Below, piece after piece: positions 41,718 to 49,592 of a stretch of 64,000 nucleotides of DNA. Source of the stretch: Bacteroidetes bacterium HGW-Bacteroidetes-5 (GTDB lineage: Bacteria; Bacteroidota; Bacteroidia; Bacteroidales; UBA932); contig PHDC01000001.1 of NCBI GenBank assembly GCA_002842515.1, positions 62,001 to 126,000 of the forward strand, in the 5' to 3' direction. A program made the translations under genes and the position numbers. Below the pieces are notes generated by a model. It saw only the letters and a program-made list of their open reading frames with translations. It ran no database searches and was not told the origin of the DNA. Each line of letters starts with the position of its first letter. Position 1 is the first letter of the stretch.

Positions 41718-43016
41718 TTAATTAGTTCCACCGCCACCGCCGCCGTGAGTACCGTGTGTGTAGTGCATATCCTCGTGTGTGAGGGTTACTGCTCCGGCAG
41801 ATTTTACGATAATGTCTATTACAATAGTTACGCCTGCAGGTGTGGTAACGCTAACTACATACTTATTACCGTCAATCGCCTGTACACCTGTTGTAACTAG
41901 CTTATTATCAGGAACAATAACTCTATTAACACCTATATTATCATTTACAATTGCAAAATCTGCAAGTGCACTATTGTTGCCATAATATGGTTTTATTGAT
42001 TCTTCAATCCAACTCTTTAGAGCTGTAGCGTCTGCGCCTGTAATCCCTTTTGCTGTTAATGCAGTGGTAATGGCAGGATCAAACTTGTAACCGTTTTTAC
42101 GCTGGATTTGTATAGAGGTGATTGTAACCGGTAGCAACGATCTGTTCTCTATGCTGTTGTTTACGACAGTTACATTCTCTAATGTTGCGCCCAAATATGT
42201 TCTCGGAATGTCTGAAGCCAGTTTGTAAACAGAGAAGTGGTTGATTGTAGTCCCATATTTGTTTGTGGAGGAGTTAAAGGTAACAGGCTGTGTTTTAATC
42301 TCCCACTGACCGAGTGTTTCGTTAAAGTATTCCAGACGGATGTTTGTGAAGCGATATCCTGTAAGAGGGTTATTCACCACAAGAGGGAGCGGATTGCTGA
42401 ATTGTAAGCCTGATGGCTCAAAACGGAATACAGCAACACCCGGGTTATTAACTGTTCCAGATACAATGTCCGGTGTTTTAACGGCAGTTATGTTTATAGA
42501 GCCTGTAACAGCTACTCCGTTTTTATCGGTGACAGTTGTGCCGGCAGGAATGCTTAGTGAGGCAGGAGTTGTTCCGGTGATATTAATTGTACCTCCGCTG
42601 GCAGGGGTTATTGGTGTCACCCCGGGCACATATGGTACCATAGTAACACTTATGTTGTAAGTAATTGTGCTATTAAGAGGCGCAGACTGAAACTCTAAAC
42701 TATAGTTTGCGTTAAAAAAATCTGTTTTGGTAAAGGCAAGAGTATATTTACCTGCAGTTGTAAGATCTTTGAATTCAAAGCTACCGGTTGCATTTGTTGT
42801 TTGGTTTAAGATACCCATTGACACAAGAACACCGGCAAGAGGGGCGTTTGTCTGCTGATTGAGAACTTGTCCTTTGATTGTGTACTTTGCCGGTTGTGGT
42901 TCGGGAGTAGGAGTAGGTTCTTTCTTCTCGCAAGATGTAAGACCTGCGAATGAAACAATCAGTAATGCGTAGAGCACTGTTCTGATTAACATAGTTATTT
43001 TTCTTCTTGCATTCAT
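41718..43016 (-). CDS. CarboxypepD-reg lipoprotein with His/Gly-rich tail
   Basis: 432 aa. Lipoprotein signal with lipobox GLTSC, a Pro-rich linker (EPTPTPEPQP), then a CarboxypepD_reg-like domain at about 47-125 (YTIKGQVLNQQTNAPLAGVLV). The long middle region has beta-sandwich features (PAGTTVTDKNGVAVTGSINI) and ends in HYTHGTHGGGGGGTN. The His/Gly tail could bind metal. Function unknown. It lies between two YjbH-like genes (19 and 33 bp gaps), so it probably works with them at the outer membrane. ATG at codon 9 is an equally good start. Confidence 0.6.
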   Translation of the reverse strand: MNARRKITMLIRTVLYALLIVSFAGLTSCEKKEPTPTPEPQPAKYTIKGQVLNQQTNAPLAGVLVSMGILNQTTNATGSFEFKDLTTAGKYTLAFTKTDFFNANYSLEFQSAPLNSTITYNISVTMVPYVPGVTPITPASGGTINITGTTPASLSIPAGTTVTDKNGVAVTGSINITAVKTPDIVSGTVNNPGVAVFRFEPSGLQFSNPLPLVVNNPLTGYRFTNIRLEYFNETLGQWEIKTQPVTFNSSTNKYGTTINHFSVYKLASDIPRTYLGATLENVTVVNNSIENRSLLPVTITSIQIQRKNGYKFDPAITTALTAKGITGADATALKSWIEESIKPYYGNNSALADFAIVNDNIGVNRVIVPDNKLVTTGVQAIDGNKYVVSVTTPAGVTIVIDIIVKSAGAVTLTHEDMHYTHGTHGGGGGGTN

Positions 43017-43049
43017 AATATTAAGTTTGTAGATATTATTTTCTATTTA

Positions 43050-44264
43050 TTAGTTATTTATTAAAATTCTGTTAAAAAAATTAAAGCTACTGCTCTCATC
43101 GGGAGATGTAAAGTACATTCTGCCCCTTTGAGGGTATGGTCTTGCTATATATTCAATAGAGAAATGATCTGCAGTTGTTACTCTTACCCTTTTATTGCGA
43201 TTGTGCTTATAAGGCGGAAGAGAGATTGAAAAAAAGAAGCCTCCGTTTATAAGATAATCTTCAAATTGAAGTGATTGGACATAAAACCCAATCGCTGCAT
43301 TTTTGAAGTATCTGATAATCTCGCCCCTTACAGCAATATCATTCTCCAGGTATTGTGTCAAATTAAGGTTAAACAATATGTTTTTTGAAGGAAGACTATA
43401 GTTGGTCCCAAATCTCCAACTTATCTGACCAAAATCGTAGAATAGCCATTTGTCAAAAAGTGGTAGCGACCATCCTGTCACTCCTATTTGCCCGTATATC
43501 CCGACAGACTTCGAAATTGGTTTGAAAATTTTGAGGTCCGCCCCTGTACGAAACATATTGAAATTGCCAACAGTTGCCAGTAAATGGATGTTACCAGGAA
43601 TTCTTAGCTGCTGGCTAAATGTGAAAAAACCCGGCCTCACCCTACTCTCTTCATTAGAATATTCGTCATAAACGGGAAGAATTATTTGAGCTGTCAACAA
43701 TGCTCCTCTCCACATAGAGAGTTCCAATGTAGGATTGAGATTAAGTTGAAGCACATACATTCTGTCCAGACGTGAATTCTTGAATCGAAATTGCGGGTAG
43801 AATTTAAGATCTGCCTTCCATTTGCTTTCATTATAAAATTGACTTCTCTTACCATCAATATTTGAAAGAACGTTTCTTTTATCGGTTATAAAGGGATCTA
43901 AGTTCCATTTAATCTGTCCGTCACCCGTTATATTCTGTTTTGGAGAGTAATATTTATATGCAGGAATACCTCTCTCTAAAAAAACAATCTCTATTTTGTC
44001 ATTATTAAAATCTTTGCTATGTATTTGGAAAATGTCCCGAACAGCTTTTAAAGCCCTCTCTTTTGTAACAAATGCCGTTCCTTCCAGATAAAATAGCTCT
44101 TCCCCTTGTTTACTTATCTCTCTTACATTTTCAAAACCTGCTTTAACCAGTGCTTTTTCTATAACAGTCTGACTATTTGCAGTAGAGGCTAAAAAGGTAG
44201 AAAAAATAACAGCAGCTACTATTTTAATACTAAATGGAAGCTTTTTAATTTTATGTCTCAACAT
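43050..44264 (-). CDS. YjbH/GfcD-like envelope protein, large subunit
   Basis: 404 aa with a signal-like segment (FSIKIVAAVIFSTFLASTANS). Residues about 32-110 form a small alpha/beta part (LVKAGFENVREISKQGEELFYLEGTAF ... ALKAVRDIFQIHSKDF) like the periplasmic domains of YjbH. After about 150, beta-barrel strands follow (LDRMYVLQLNLNPTLELSMWRGALLTAQIILPVYDEY). First gene of the three-gene operon, with a TACATTTG element about 70 bp upstream. The assignment rests on architecture and neighbours more than on sharp motifs. Confidence 0.5.
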   Translation of the reverse strand: MLRHKIKKLPFSIKIVAAVIFSTFLASTANSQTVIEKALVKAGFENVREISKQGEELFYLEGTAFVTKERALKAVRDIFQIHSKDFNNDKIEIVFLERGIPAYKYYSPKQNITGDGQIKWNLDPFITDKRNVLSNIDGKRSQFYNESKWKADLKFYPQFRFKNSRLDRMYVLQLNLNPTLELSMWRGALLTAQIILPVYDEYSNEESRVRPGFFTFSQQLRIPGNIHLLATVGNFNMFRTGADLKIFKPISKSVGIYGQIGVTGWSLPLFDKWLFYDFGQISWRFGTNYSLPSKNILFNLNLTQYLENDIAVRGEIIRYFKNAAIGFYVQSLQFEDYLINGGFFFSISLPPYKHNRNKRVRVTTADHFSIEYIARPYPQRGRMYFTSPDESSSFNFFNRILINN

Positions 44265-44333
44265 ACCGTTATATTCGAATACCTTTTAATAGTATGATAA
44301 ACTGAATATTAAACTACTAAAAATAGTCTCTTA

Positions 44334-44341
44334 CAAATGTA
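44334..44341 (-). promoter_or_regulatory. Promoter -7 element (TACATTTG) for the YjbH-like operon
   Basis: Full TAnnTTTG match on the minus strand, leader of about 64 nt. The rest of the 44265-44552 interval is AT-rich with nothing further I can name, apart from the umuD promoter. Confidence 0.5.
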
Positions 44342-44503
44342 AGTTTTTTTCTTGATTATTCAAATATTTTTTAAAATATTAACAATTATTTAATATGTTA
44401 TGAGTTGGTACTTCAGTTACAGCATCTAATTGTTTGGAATTAAGAGTTCTCAATCAAAATATTAACTTAGTTGCAAAATCTCTGTTCTCTCGTATTAAAC
44501 ATA

Positions 44504-44534
44504 ATTGAATTTGGAGAGCAATAGTTTATCTTTG
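44504..44534 (+). promoter_or_regulatory. umuD promoter (ATTG-N19-TATCTTTG)
   Basis: ATTG at 44504-44507, exactly 19 bp, then TATCTTTG at 44527-44534. This is the best full consensus promoter in the window. It excludes the in-frame ATG at 44505 as a start. I could not identify a LexA box. Confidence 0.65.
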
Positions 44535-44552
44535 CATAAAATAGAAATTGAA

Positions 44553-44981
44553 ATGGGAAGTAAAATCAAAATATATTCTCCGGAAACCTCTCAAACTCTT
44601 TATATAACTTTAACAGAGAGCACTGTTAAGGCCGGGTTTCCATCACCTGCCGAAGATCACTCGGAGCTTAAACTGGATCTTAACAAAGAGCTGATTAAAA
44701 ATCCATCCTCCACTTTTTTTGCGCGTGTTAGCGGAGAGAGTATGATTGACGATGGCGTAGACAATGGAGACCTTCTGGTTATCGATAAATCTGTTCTCCC
44801 TTACGATGGTGCAATGGCAGTCTGCTATATCGACGGTGAGTTTACCCTAAAGCGTGTAAAGATTGAAAAAGAGTCTGTGACCCTAATTCCGGCAAATTCA
44901 AAATTTAGCCCGGTAAAAATAGACAAAGGGAGTGATTTCCAGATATGGGGAGTCGTGCGTTATTTAATAAAAAAAATGTAA
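44553..44981 (+). CDS. umuD: UmuD-like S24 self-cleaving mutagenesis protein
   Basis: 142 aa from the ATG at 44553, the usual UmuD length. Cleavage site Ala-Gly in VKAGFPSPAEDH (about residue 25). Catalytic Ser in RVSGESMIDDG (about 63) and Lys in DGEFTLKRV (about 100) form the dyad. After RecA-induced self-cleavage UmuD' activates UmuC in translesion synthesis. It lacks the HTH of LexA. The vanZ-like gene follows at 19 bp, then umuC. Confidence 0.9.
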   Translation: MGSKIKIYSPETSQTLYITLTESTVKAGFPSPAEDHSELKLDLNKELIKNPSSTFFARVSGESMIDDGVDNGDLLVIDKSVLPYDGAMAVCYIDGEFTLKRVKIEKESVTLIPANSKFSPVKIDKGSDFQIWGVVRYLIKKM

Positions 44982-45000
44982 TTCATTGAAATGATCTGTT

Positions 45001-45414
45001 ATGAACTTTATTAAATACACATTTCGGTCTCTTTTTCTAATCTATATATTCACAGTAATATTCGCATCTCTCTACTCCTTTAAAAACACCTCTGTTGACC
45101 TCTCTGGGTTTATATTTGGAATAAGAGCAGATAGGCTAATTCACTTTATAATGTTTCTCCCCTTTCCCTTTTTTGCCTGGCTTGCATTCGGAACTGGGAT
45201 TAAGAGACATACAATCAGGTTTTCTATGTCTGTTCTTGCCCTTTCGGGTTTGCTAATTTCTACTTTAACAGAGACTCTTCAGACTCTTAATCCGAACAGA
45301 GACTTTGACTATGTTGATCTTATAGCCAATTATACAGCTATAATTATGGGAACAATCTTGGTTGCACTAATTGAAAAATACGCAAAGAATGTTTGGCCTA
45401 GCAGACTGCAATAA
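45001..45414 (+). CDS. VanZ-like membrane protein inside the umuDC operon
   Basis: 137 aa, four predicted membrane segments. VanZ signature positions are visible: RADRLIHFIMFLPFPFFAWLAFG near residue 42 and STLTETLQTLNPNRDFDYVDLIANYTA near 95, with the conserved D-x-x-x-N. VanZ-family proteins of this size are of unknown biochemical function; the prototype confers low-level teicoplanin resistance. Its end overlaps the umuC start by 26 bp, so it is probably co-translated with the SOS mutasome genes. Confidence 0.8.
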   Translation: MNFIKYTFRSLFLIYIFTVIFASLYSFKNTSVDLSGFIFGIRADRLIHFIMFLPFPFFAWLAFGTGIKRHTIRFSMSVLALSGLLISTLTETLQTLNPNRDFDYVDLIANYTAIIMGTILVALIEKYAKNVWPSRLQ

Positions 45415-46648
45415 CTTTTATGTAAGTTGTGAAAGGGTTTTCAATCCCTCATTATGCGGCAAACCTGTTGTTGTATTAAGTAATAACGATGGTTGTGTAA
45501 TATCCAGATCTCAGGAGGCTAAAAATCTGGGTATTAAAATGGGAGAACCTTTGTTTAAAATAAAAAAAATAGTTGAAAAAGATAGAGTTCACATTTTCTC
45601 TTCGAATTTTGCCCTGTATGGAGATATATCCTGGAGAATAATGGAGCGAATCAGGCAGATGGTACCGGCAATTGAGGTCTATTCAATAGACGAAGCATTT
45701 ATTGATTTTCGCGGGATCTCGTGCGAACAAGCATCCATAATAGCCAGAGAGATCTCTTCAATATTGCTCAGGGATGTGGGAATCCCTGTCAGTGTGGGAG
45801 TATCAACCACAAAAACATTAGCAAAGGTAGCCGCAAGGCTTTGCAAGAGATATCCAAAGCTCAATAACTGTTGCATTATGAATAATTCGACAGATATTGA
45901 AAAAGTTCTGAGCAAATTTCCGGTTGAAGATATTTGGGGAGTAGGAAGAAGGTATTCAAAAATGCTTTATAGCGAGGGAGTAGATACCGCAAAAAAATTT
46001 ACTGAGTGTAATCCTGTCTGGGTTAGGAATAAAATGAGCGTTGTGGGTCTTAGAACCTGGAAGGAGCTAAATGGGGAACCAAGCATAGGATTTGAAGAAA
46101 AGTTAAATGACAAACAACAGATTTGTACAAGCAGAAGTTTTTCAAGTGATCTTTATGACCACGAGAAGGTTATTATGGCCATTGCAAAATTTGCCTCATC
46201 AGGAGCAGAGAAGCTGAGAAAACAGAGCGGAGTGACATCTCAGATACAAGTTTTTATACTTACAAACCCATTCAAGGAGGGTGTTAAGGAAGATTACCGA
46301 AGCATTGTTGTCCCGTTAGATTACCCGACAGATAGTACCTTTGAAATTGTAAAATACAGCTGCAGCGCAGCTTTGTCAATTCTAAAAAGGGGTTATGGCT
46401 ATAAAAAAGCCGGAGTTATAATTACAGATATTTCTAAAAAAAACGAGACTACAGGCTCTCTGTTTTGTGAAAAAGATCTCGAAAAAGAGAGTGAATTAAT
46501 GAGAAGTCTGGATGAGATTAACTTAAAGTATGGCAGAGACACTTTGGTAACGGCTGCTCAGGGTGTAGATAAAATAAGATATAATATGAACAATCTTTCA
46601 AGAAGATATACAACATCATGGGAGGATATAATTAAAGTGAAAATTTAA
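45389..46648 (+). CDS. umuC: UmuC-like Y-family DNA polymerase V catalytic subunit
   Basis: 419 aa. Starts MFGLADCNNFYVSCERVFNP, the standard UmuC opening with metal-binding Asp; YSIDEAFIDF carries the second acidic pair. Finger/thumb region GVSTTKTLAKVAARLCKRYP and HhH segment DIWGVGRRYSKML follow, then the little-finger domain with SRSFSSDLYD. The upstream ATG at 45371 was rejected because residues before M-F-G-L have no homologous counterpart. The 3' end overlaps the convergent amylase gene by 17 bp. Confidence 0.93.
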   Translation: MFGLADCNNFYVSCERVFNPSLCGKPVVVLSNNDGCVISRSQEAKNLGIKMGEPLFKIKKIVEKDRVHIFSSNFALYGDISWRIMERIRQMVPAIEVYSIDEAFIDFRGISCEQASIIAREISSILLRDVGIPVSVGVSTTKTLAKVAARLCKRYPKLNNCCIMNNSTDIEKVLSKFPVEDIWGVGRRYSKMLYSEGVDTAKKFTECNPVWVRNKMSVVGLRTWKELNGEPSIGFEEKLNDKQQICTSRSFSSDLYDHEKVIMAIAKFASSGAEKLRKQSGVTSQIQVFILTNPFKEGVKEDYRSIVVPLDYPTDSTFEIVKYSCSAALSILKRGYGYKKAGVIITDISKKNETTGSLFCEKDLEKESELMRSLDEINLKYGRDTLVTAAQGVDKIRYNMNNLSRRYTTSWEDIIKVKI

Positions 46649-48290
46649 GTAAATAGACTCCATATTCCCCAATTTCAACTTCAATATCTTTATCGGATGA
46701 GAGGAAAAATTCTCCCTTTTCGTGGCTTAGAAGATTTTCTGTTTTGTAAAGAAAATTATCCGGTAAATTAAGATATGTTAAAGCCTGGTATGGTATCTTA
46801 ACCCCTGCTTTATAGTAGTTGTTTGAGAAATTAACTACTACAAGGACAAATGAATCTTTACCTCTTCTGATAAATGAAAAAAGATGGTCTGGATTGTAAA
46901 CGGAGGTGGCTGGATTGGCGTATTGAAGGTCATACTTTTCGCCACTGTGAACAGATTCCTCCGTTAGAGCTATATTCAAGAGTTTTTTGTATATGTCTCT
47001 AATCTCAGGATTAGACTCACCTAACAGCCACTCTCGGACTGATTTGAGAGACCAAAAATCAAAAATTGAGCTTCTACCGTCAACTTCACTATAACCCTCA
47101 GCATCCATCCCTCTCTCTCCAAGCTCCTGTCCGAAATATATCATAAACGCAGAGCGATTTAGCATAAGTGAAACCACCAGAGCCGGTATTGCTTTTAAAG
47201 GGTCTCCTGCAAAAAAATCTGATGCAACTCTCTGTTCATCGTGATTTTCCAGAAAATTAAGCATCCTATCTTCGTTCTTTCCCAACTGTTGCCAACATCG
47301 AGATATTGCCCCCGCTCCTATCTCCTCCCGGATAACTGCTTTAAGAGTATCATATAGGCCAACCTTATCGTATAGGTAGTCAAAACCGGCTCTGTCTAAA
47401 TATTCGCAATATCTCTCAGGATCATATATCTCTCCTATAAACAGAGTTTCCGGAAATTGCTCTCTTACACGTACAGTAACCCAATTCCAGAATTCAACCG
47501 GAACCATTCCCGCCATATCACAGCGAAAGCCATCAACACCTGTTTTTAACCAGTAAATAAGAATCTCCTCCATCTTAATCCAAGTATCGGGAATAGGATA
47601 GAAATGCTTTTTTTCTCTATCAAAATAATCTACACCATAATTAAGTTTAACTGTTTCAAACCAGTCATTTAACGAAGGATTAGGTACAAAACAGTCATTT
47701 CCTGTTGCCTTAGCAGGCATCTCGATAAATTTTTCTCTGGTGCTATCTTCTGCAGGCGATATAAAAACAGTGTTTTCCAGATAGTAGAAATTATTCATCG
47801 GGTGAAATGCGTAATTTTTAAGGTCTCTCTCCCCAAAATCCACTACACCTTTTGGTTTTGCATCAGAACTATACTCTCTAGATAGGTGATTAGGTACAAA
47901 ATCAATTATAACTTTCAGGTTGCTTTCGTGTGATCTTGAAACAAGGGACTTGAATTCATTAACCCTTCCGAGAATATCTAGTGATAGTGTAGGTGAGATA
48001 TCATAATAATCTGTAATAGAATAAGGAGAACCTGCATTTCCCTTAACAACAGAATGGTGATTTGCAGGTATTGAGTATTGAGGAAATGAGCACTTGGTAG
48101 CGTGCTCGATAACACCTGTATACCAGATATGAGTACACCCAAGAGAGCGGATATTCTCAAGAACCTCTTTAGAAAAAAACTCTAACTTTCCGGATCCGTT
48201 TATCTCAAATGAAGAATTGGGAATACAATTTTTGTTTGTATTCCCAAATAATCTAGGCAGAACCTGGTATATAACAATCTTTTTCCTCAA
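46632..48290 (-). CDS. Cytosolic GH13 alpha-amylase family protein
   Basis: 552 aa, no signal peptide. GH13 barrel motifs: region I IIDFVPNH, region II GFRCDMAG (nucleophile Asp), region III FIGEIYDP (acid Glu), region IV ENHDEQR (Asp). Domain B opens YSIPANHHSVVKGNAGSPYSITDYYDISP. A C-terminal beta domain ends the protein. Acts on internal maltodextrin or glycogen-type glucans, hydrolysing or transferring. It follows the phosphofructokinase gene by 3 bp, which links glucan breakdown to glycolysis. Confidence 0.88.
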   Translation of the reverse strand: MRKKIVIYQVLPRLFGNTNKNCIPNSSFEINGSGKLEFFSKEVLENIRSLGCTHIWYTGVIEHATKCSFPQYSIPANHHSVVKGNAGSPYSITDYYDISPTLSLDILGRVNEFKSLVSRSHESNLKVIIDFVPNHLSREYSSDAKPKGVVDFGERDLKNYAFHPMNNFYYLENTVFISPAEDSTREKFIEMPAKATGNDCFVPNPSLNDWFETVKLNYGVDYFDREKKHFYPIPDTWIKMEEILIYWLKTGVDGFRCDMAGMVPVEFWNWVTVRVREQFPETLFIGEIYDPERYCEYLDRAGFDYLYDKVGLYDTLKAVIREEIGAGAISRCWQQLGKNEDRMLNFLENHDEQRVASDFFAGDPLKAIPALVVSLMLNRSAFMIYFGQELGERGMDAEGYSEVDGRSSIFDFWSLKSVREWLLGESNPEIRDIYKKLLNIALTEESVHSGEKYDLQYANPATSVYNPDHLFSFIRRGKDSFVLVVVNFSNNYYKAGVKIPYQALTYLNLPDNFLYKTENLLSHEKGEFFLSSDKDIEVEIGEYGVYLLKFSL

Positions 48291-48293
48291 TTT

Positions 48294-49529
48294 TTACCAG
48301 TTCAGAATTTTCTTGAAATCGTACTCTTCAGGTGCAGAAATAAATTTTGACGCATCTTTATAATCACTTTCGTTAATATAATGCATTATATTGCTGATTA
48401 TAGCTTTAACTCTGTCAGAATCTAAACTGACCCCTCTAGGCAAGATCTTTCCGGTCTCAACATCTTGGATATCTTTTAAATAGAGAGGTTTTACCTTTCC
48501 GAGGTGATCTATGTATACCATACATCCCGATTTTCCCTCTTCAAAAAGCTGATGAACACCTATTCCAAGTTCGGTACAGTAAACCAGATCATAAGCACTT
48601 GGCGACTGACATCTTAGTTCATAGCCGAGCTCAACCGGCCTGGATTTCGTCTTTAATCCCAGAGATCTCAGTCTCTCCTCTAACAGTTCATTGAAAATAT
48701 GAGCTTTTGAGACCTTTCCAAGTTCTGGATGACCGTGATCGTCATAAGAGAATGTTACCCCGGATTTTTTTAACTCCTCTTCGCTCAGTTCGTGAAAAAC
48801 TCCTTCTGAGATCATAACTGCTCCATAATTAATACCTAGTGTTAATCGTTTAACTATTGAAGAAACAGCAAGTTTAACAATCTTATCTATAGTTATTGTA
48901 GTCTTATTAAACATCTCAGGAATAACGATCATTGGATAGTGTGCAGCTGAACCAATACCGAAAGCCAAGTGACCTGCTGACCTTCCCATAGCGCAAACTA
49001 CAAACCAATTATTGCTGGTTCTTGCATCTTCATAGATTGTAGTCGCAAGCCTGGCTCCCTCAGATTTTGCCGACTCATAGCCAAATGTAGGCCTTTGAAG
49101 AGGTAGGGGCAGGTCATTGTCAATAGTTTTTGGAACGTGGATGTTTGAGACCTGATGATTATGCTCAACAAGAAATTTGGCCACTCTGTTTGCAGTAGAG
49201 GCTGTATCGTCTCCCCCAATTGTAACTAAAAGCTGGATGTTGTTATCTTTAAAAAAGTTAAGGTTAAAGTTTTTTTCAAAATCCTCTTTTGTAGGTTTAT
49301 ATCTGCTCATTACCAGAAATGAGCCTCCTCTGTTGAATATTGAGTCAGCAAGCAAAAAGTCCATTTCTGTATATTTCGGCTCTTCTGAGAATATTCCTTT
49401 GTAACCACCGTGAAGCCCTAAAACACGATAACCATTTGAGATAAAAGTTTTTGTAATACTGCCGACAACCGTATTCATACCCGGTGCCGGTCCTCCTCCT
49501 GTTAAGATAACAATTGATTTTTTCATCAT
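48294..49529 (-). CDS. 6-phosphofructokinase, PPi-dependent type
   Basis: 411 aa. Motifs: ILTGGGPAPGMN at the N-terminus, VTIGGDDTAST (about 100-110) and VPKTIDND (catalytic Asp). The second Asp in GGDD, in place of the Gly of ATP-type GGDG, is the accepted mark of pyrophosphate-using enzymes. AMGRSAGHLAFG and YELRCQSPSAYD complete the site. Phosphorylates fructose-6-phosphate, reversibly if PPi is used. Next downstream is the GH13 amylase. M1 or M2 (49526) may start it. Confidence 0.87.
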   Translation of the reverse strand: MMKKSIVILTGGGPAPGMNTVVGSITKTFISNGYRVLGLHGGYKGIFSEEPKYTEMDFLLADSIFNRGGSFLVMSRYKPTKEDFEKNFNLNFFKDNNIQLLVTIGGDDTASTANRVAKFLVEHNHQVSNIHVPKTIDNDLPLPLQRPTFGYESAKSEGARLATTIYEDARTSNNWFVVCAMGRSAGHLAFGIGSAAHYPMIVIPEMFNKTTITIDKIVKLAVSSIVKRLTLGINYGAVMISEGVFHELSEEELKKSGVTFSYDDHGHPELGKVSKAHIFNELLEERLRSLGLKTKSRPVELGYELRCQSPSAYDLVYCTELGIGVHQLFEEGKSGCMVYIDHLGKVKPLYLKDIQDVETGKILPRGVSLDSDRVKAIISNIMHYINESDYKDASKFISAPEEYDFKKILNW

Positions 49530-49546
49530 AATACATATTGAGTCGG

Positions 49547-49554
49547 CAAAGGTA
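49547..49554 (-). promoter_or_regulatory. Promoter -7 element (TACCTTTG) for pfk-amylase
   Basis: Minus-strand TAnnTTTG match, 18 bp before the phosphofructokinase ATG; back-to-back with the ligA promoter. Confidence 0.5.
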
Positions 49555-49573
49555 ATAATAATTAAAAAAAATG

Positions 49574-49581
49574 TAAATTTG
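49574..49581 (+). promoter_or_regulatory. Promoter -7 element (TAAATTTG) for ligA
   Basis: Plus-strand match 11 bp before the ligA ATG, implying a very short leader. Confidence 0.5.
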
Positions 49582-49592
49582 TAGATATAAAA

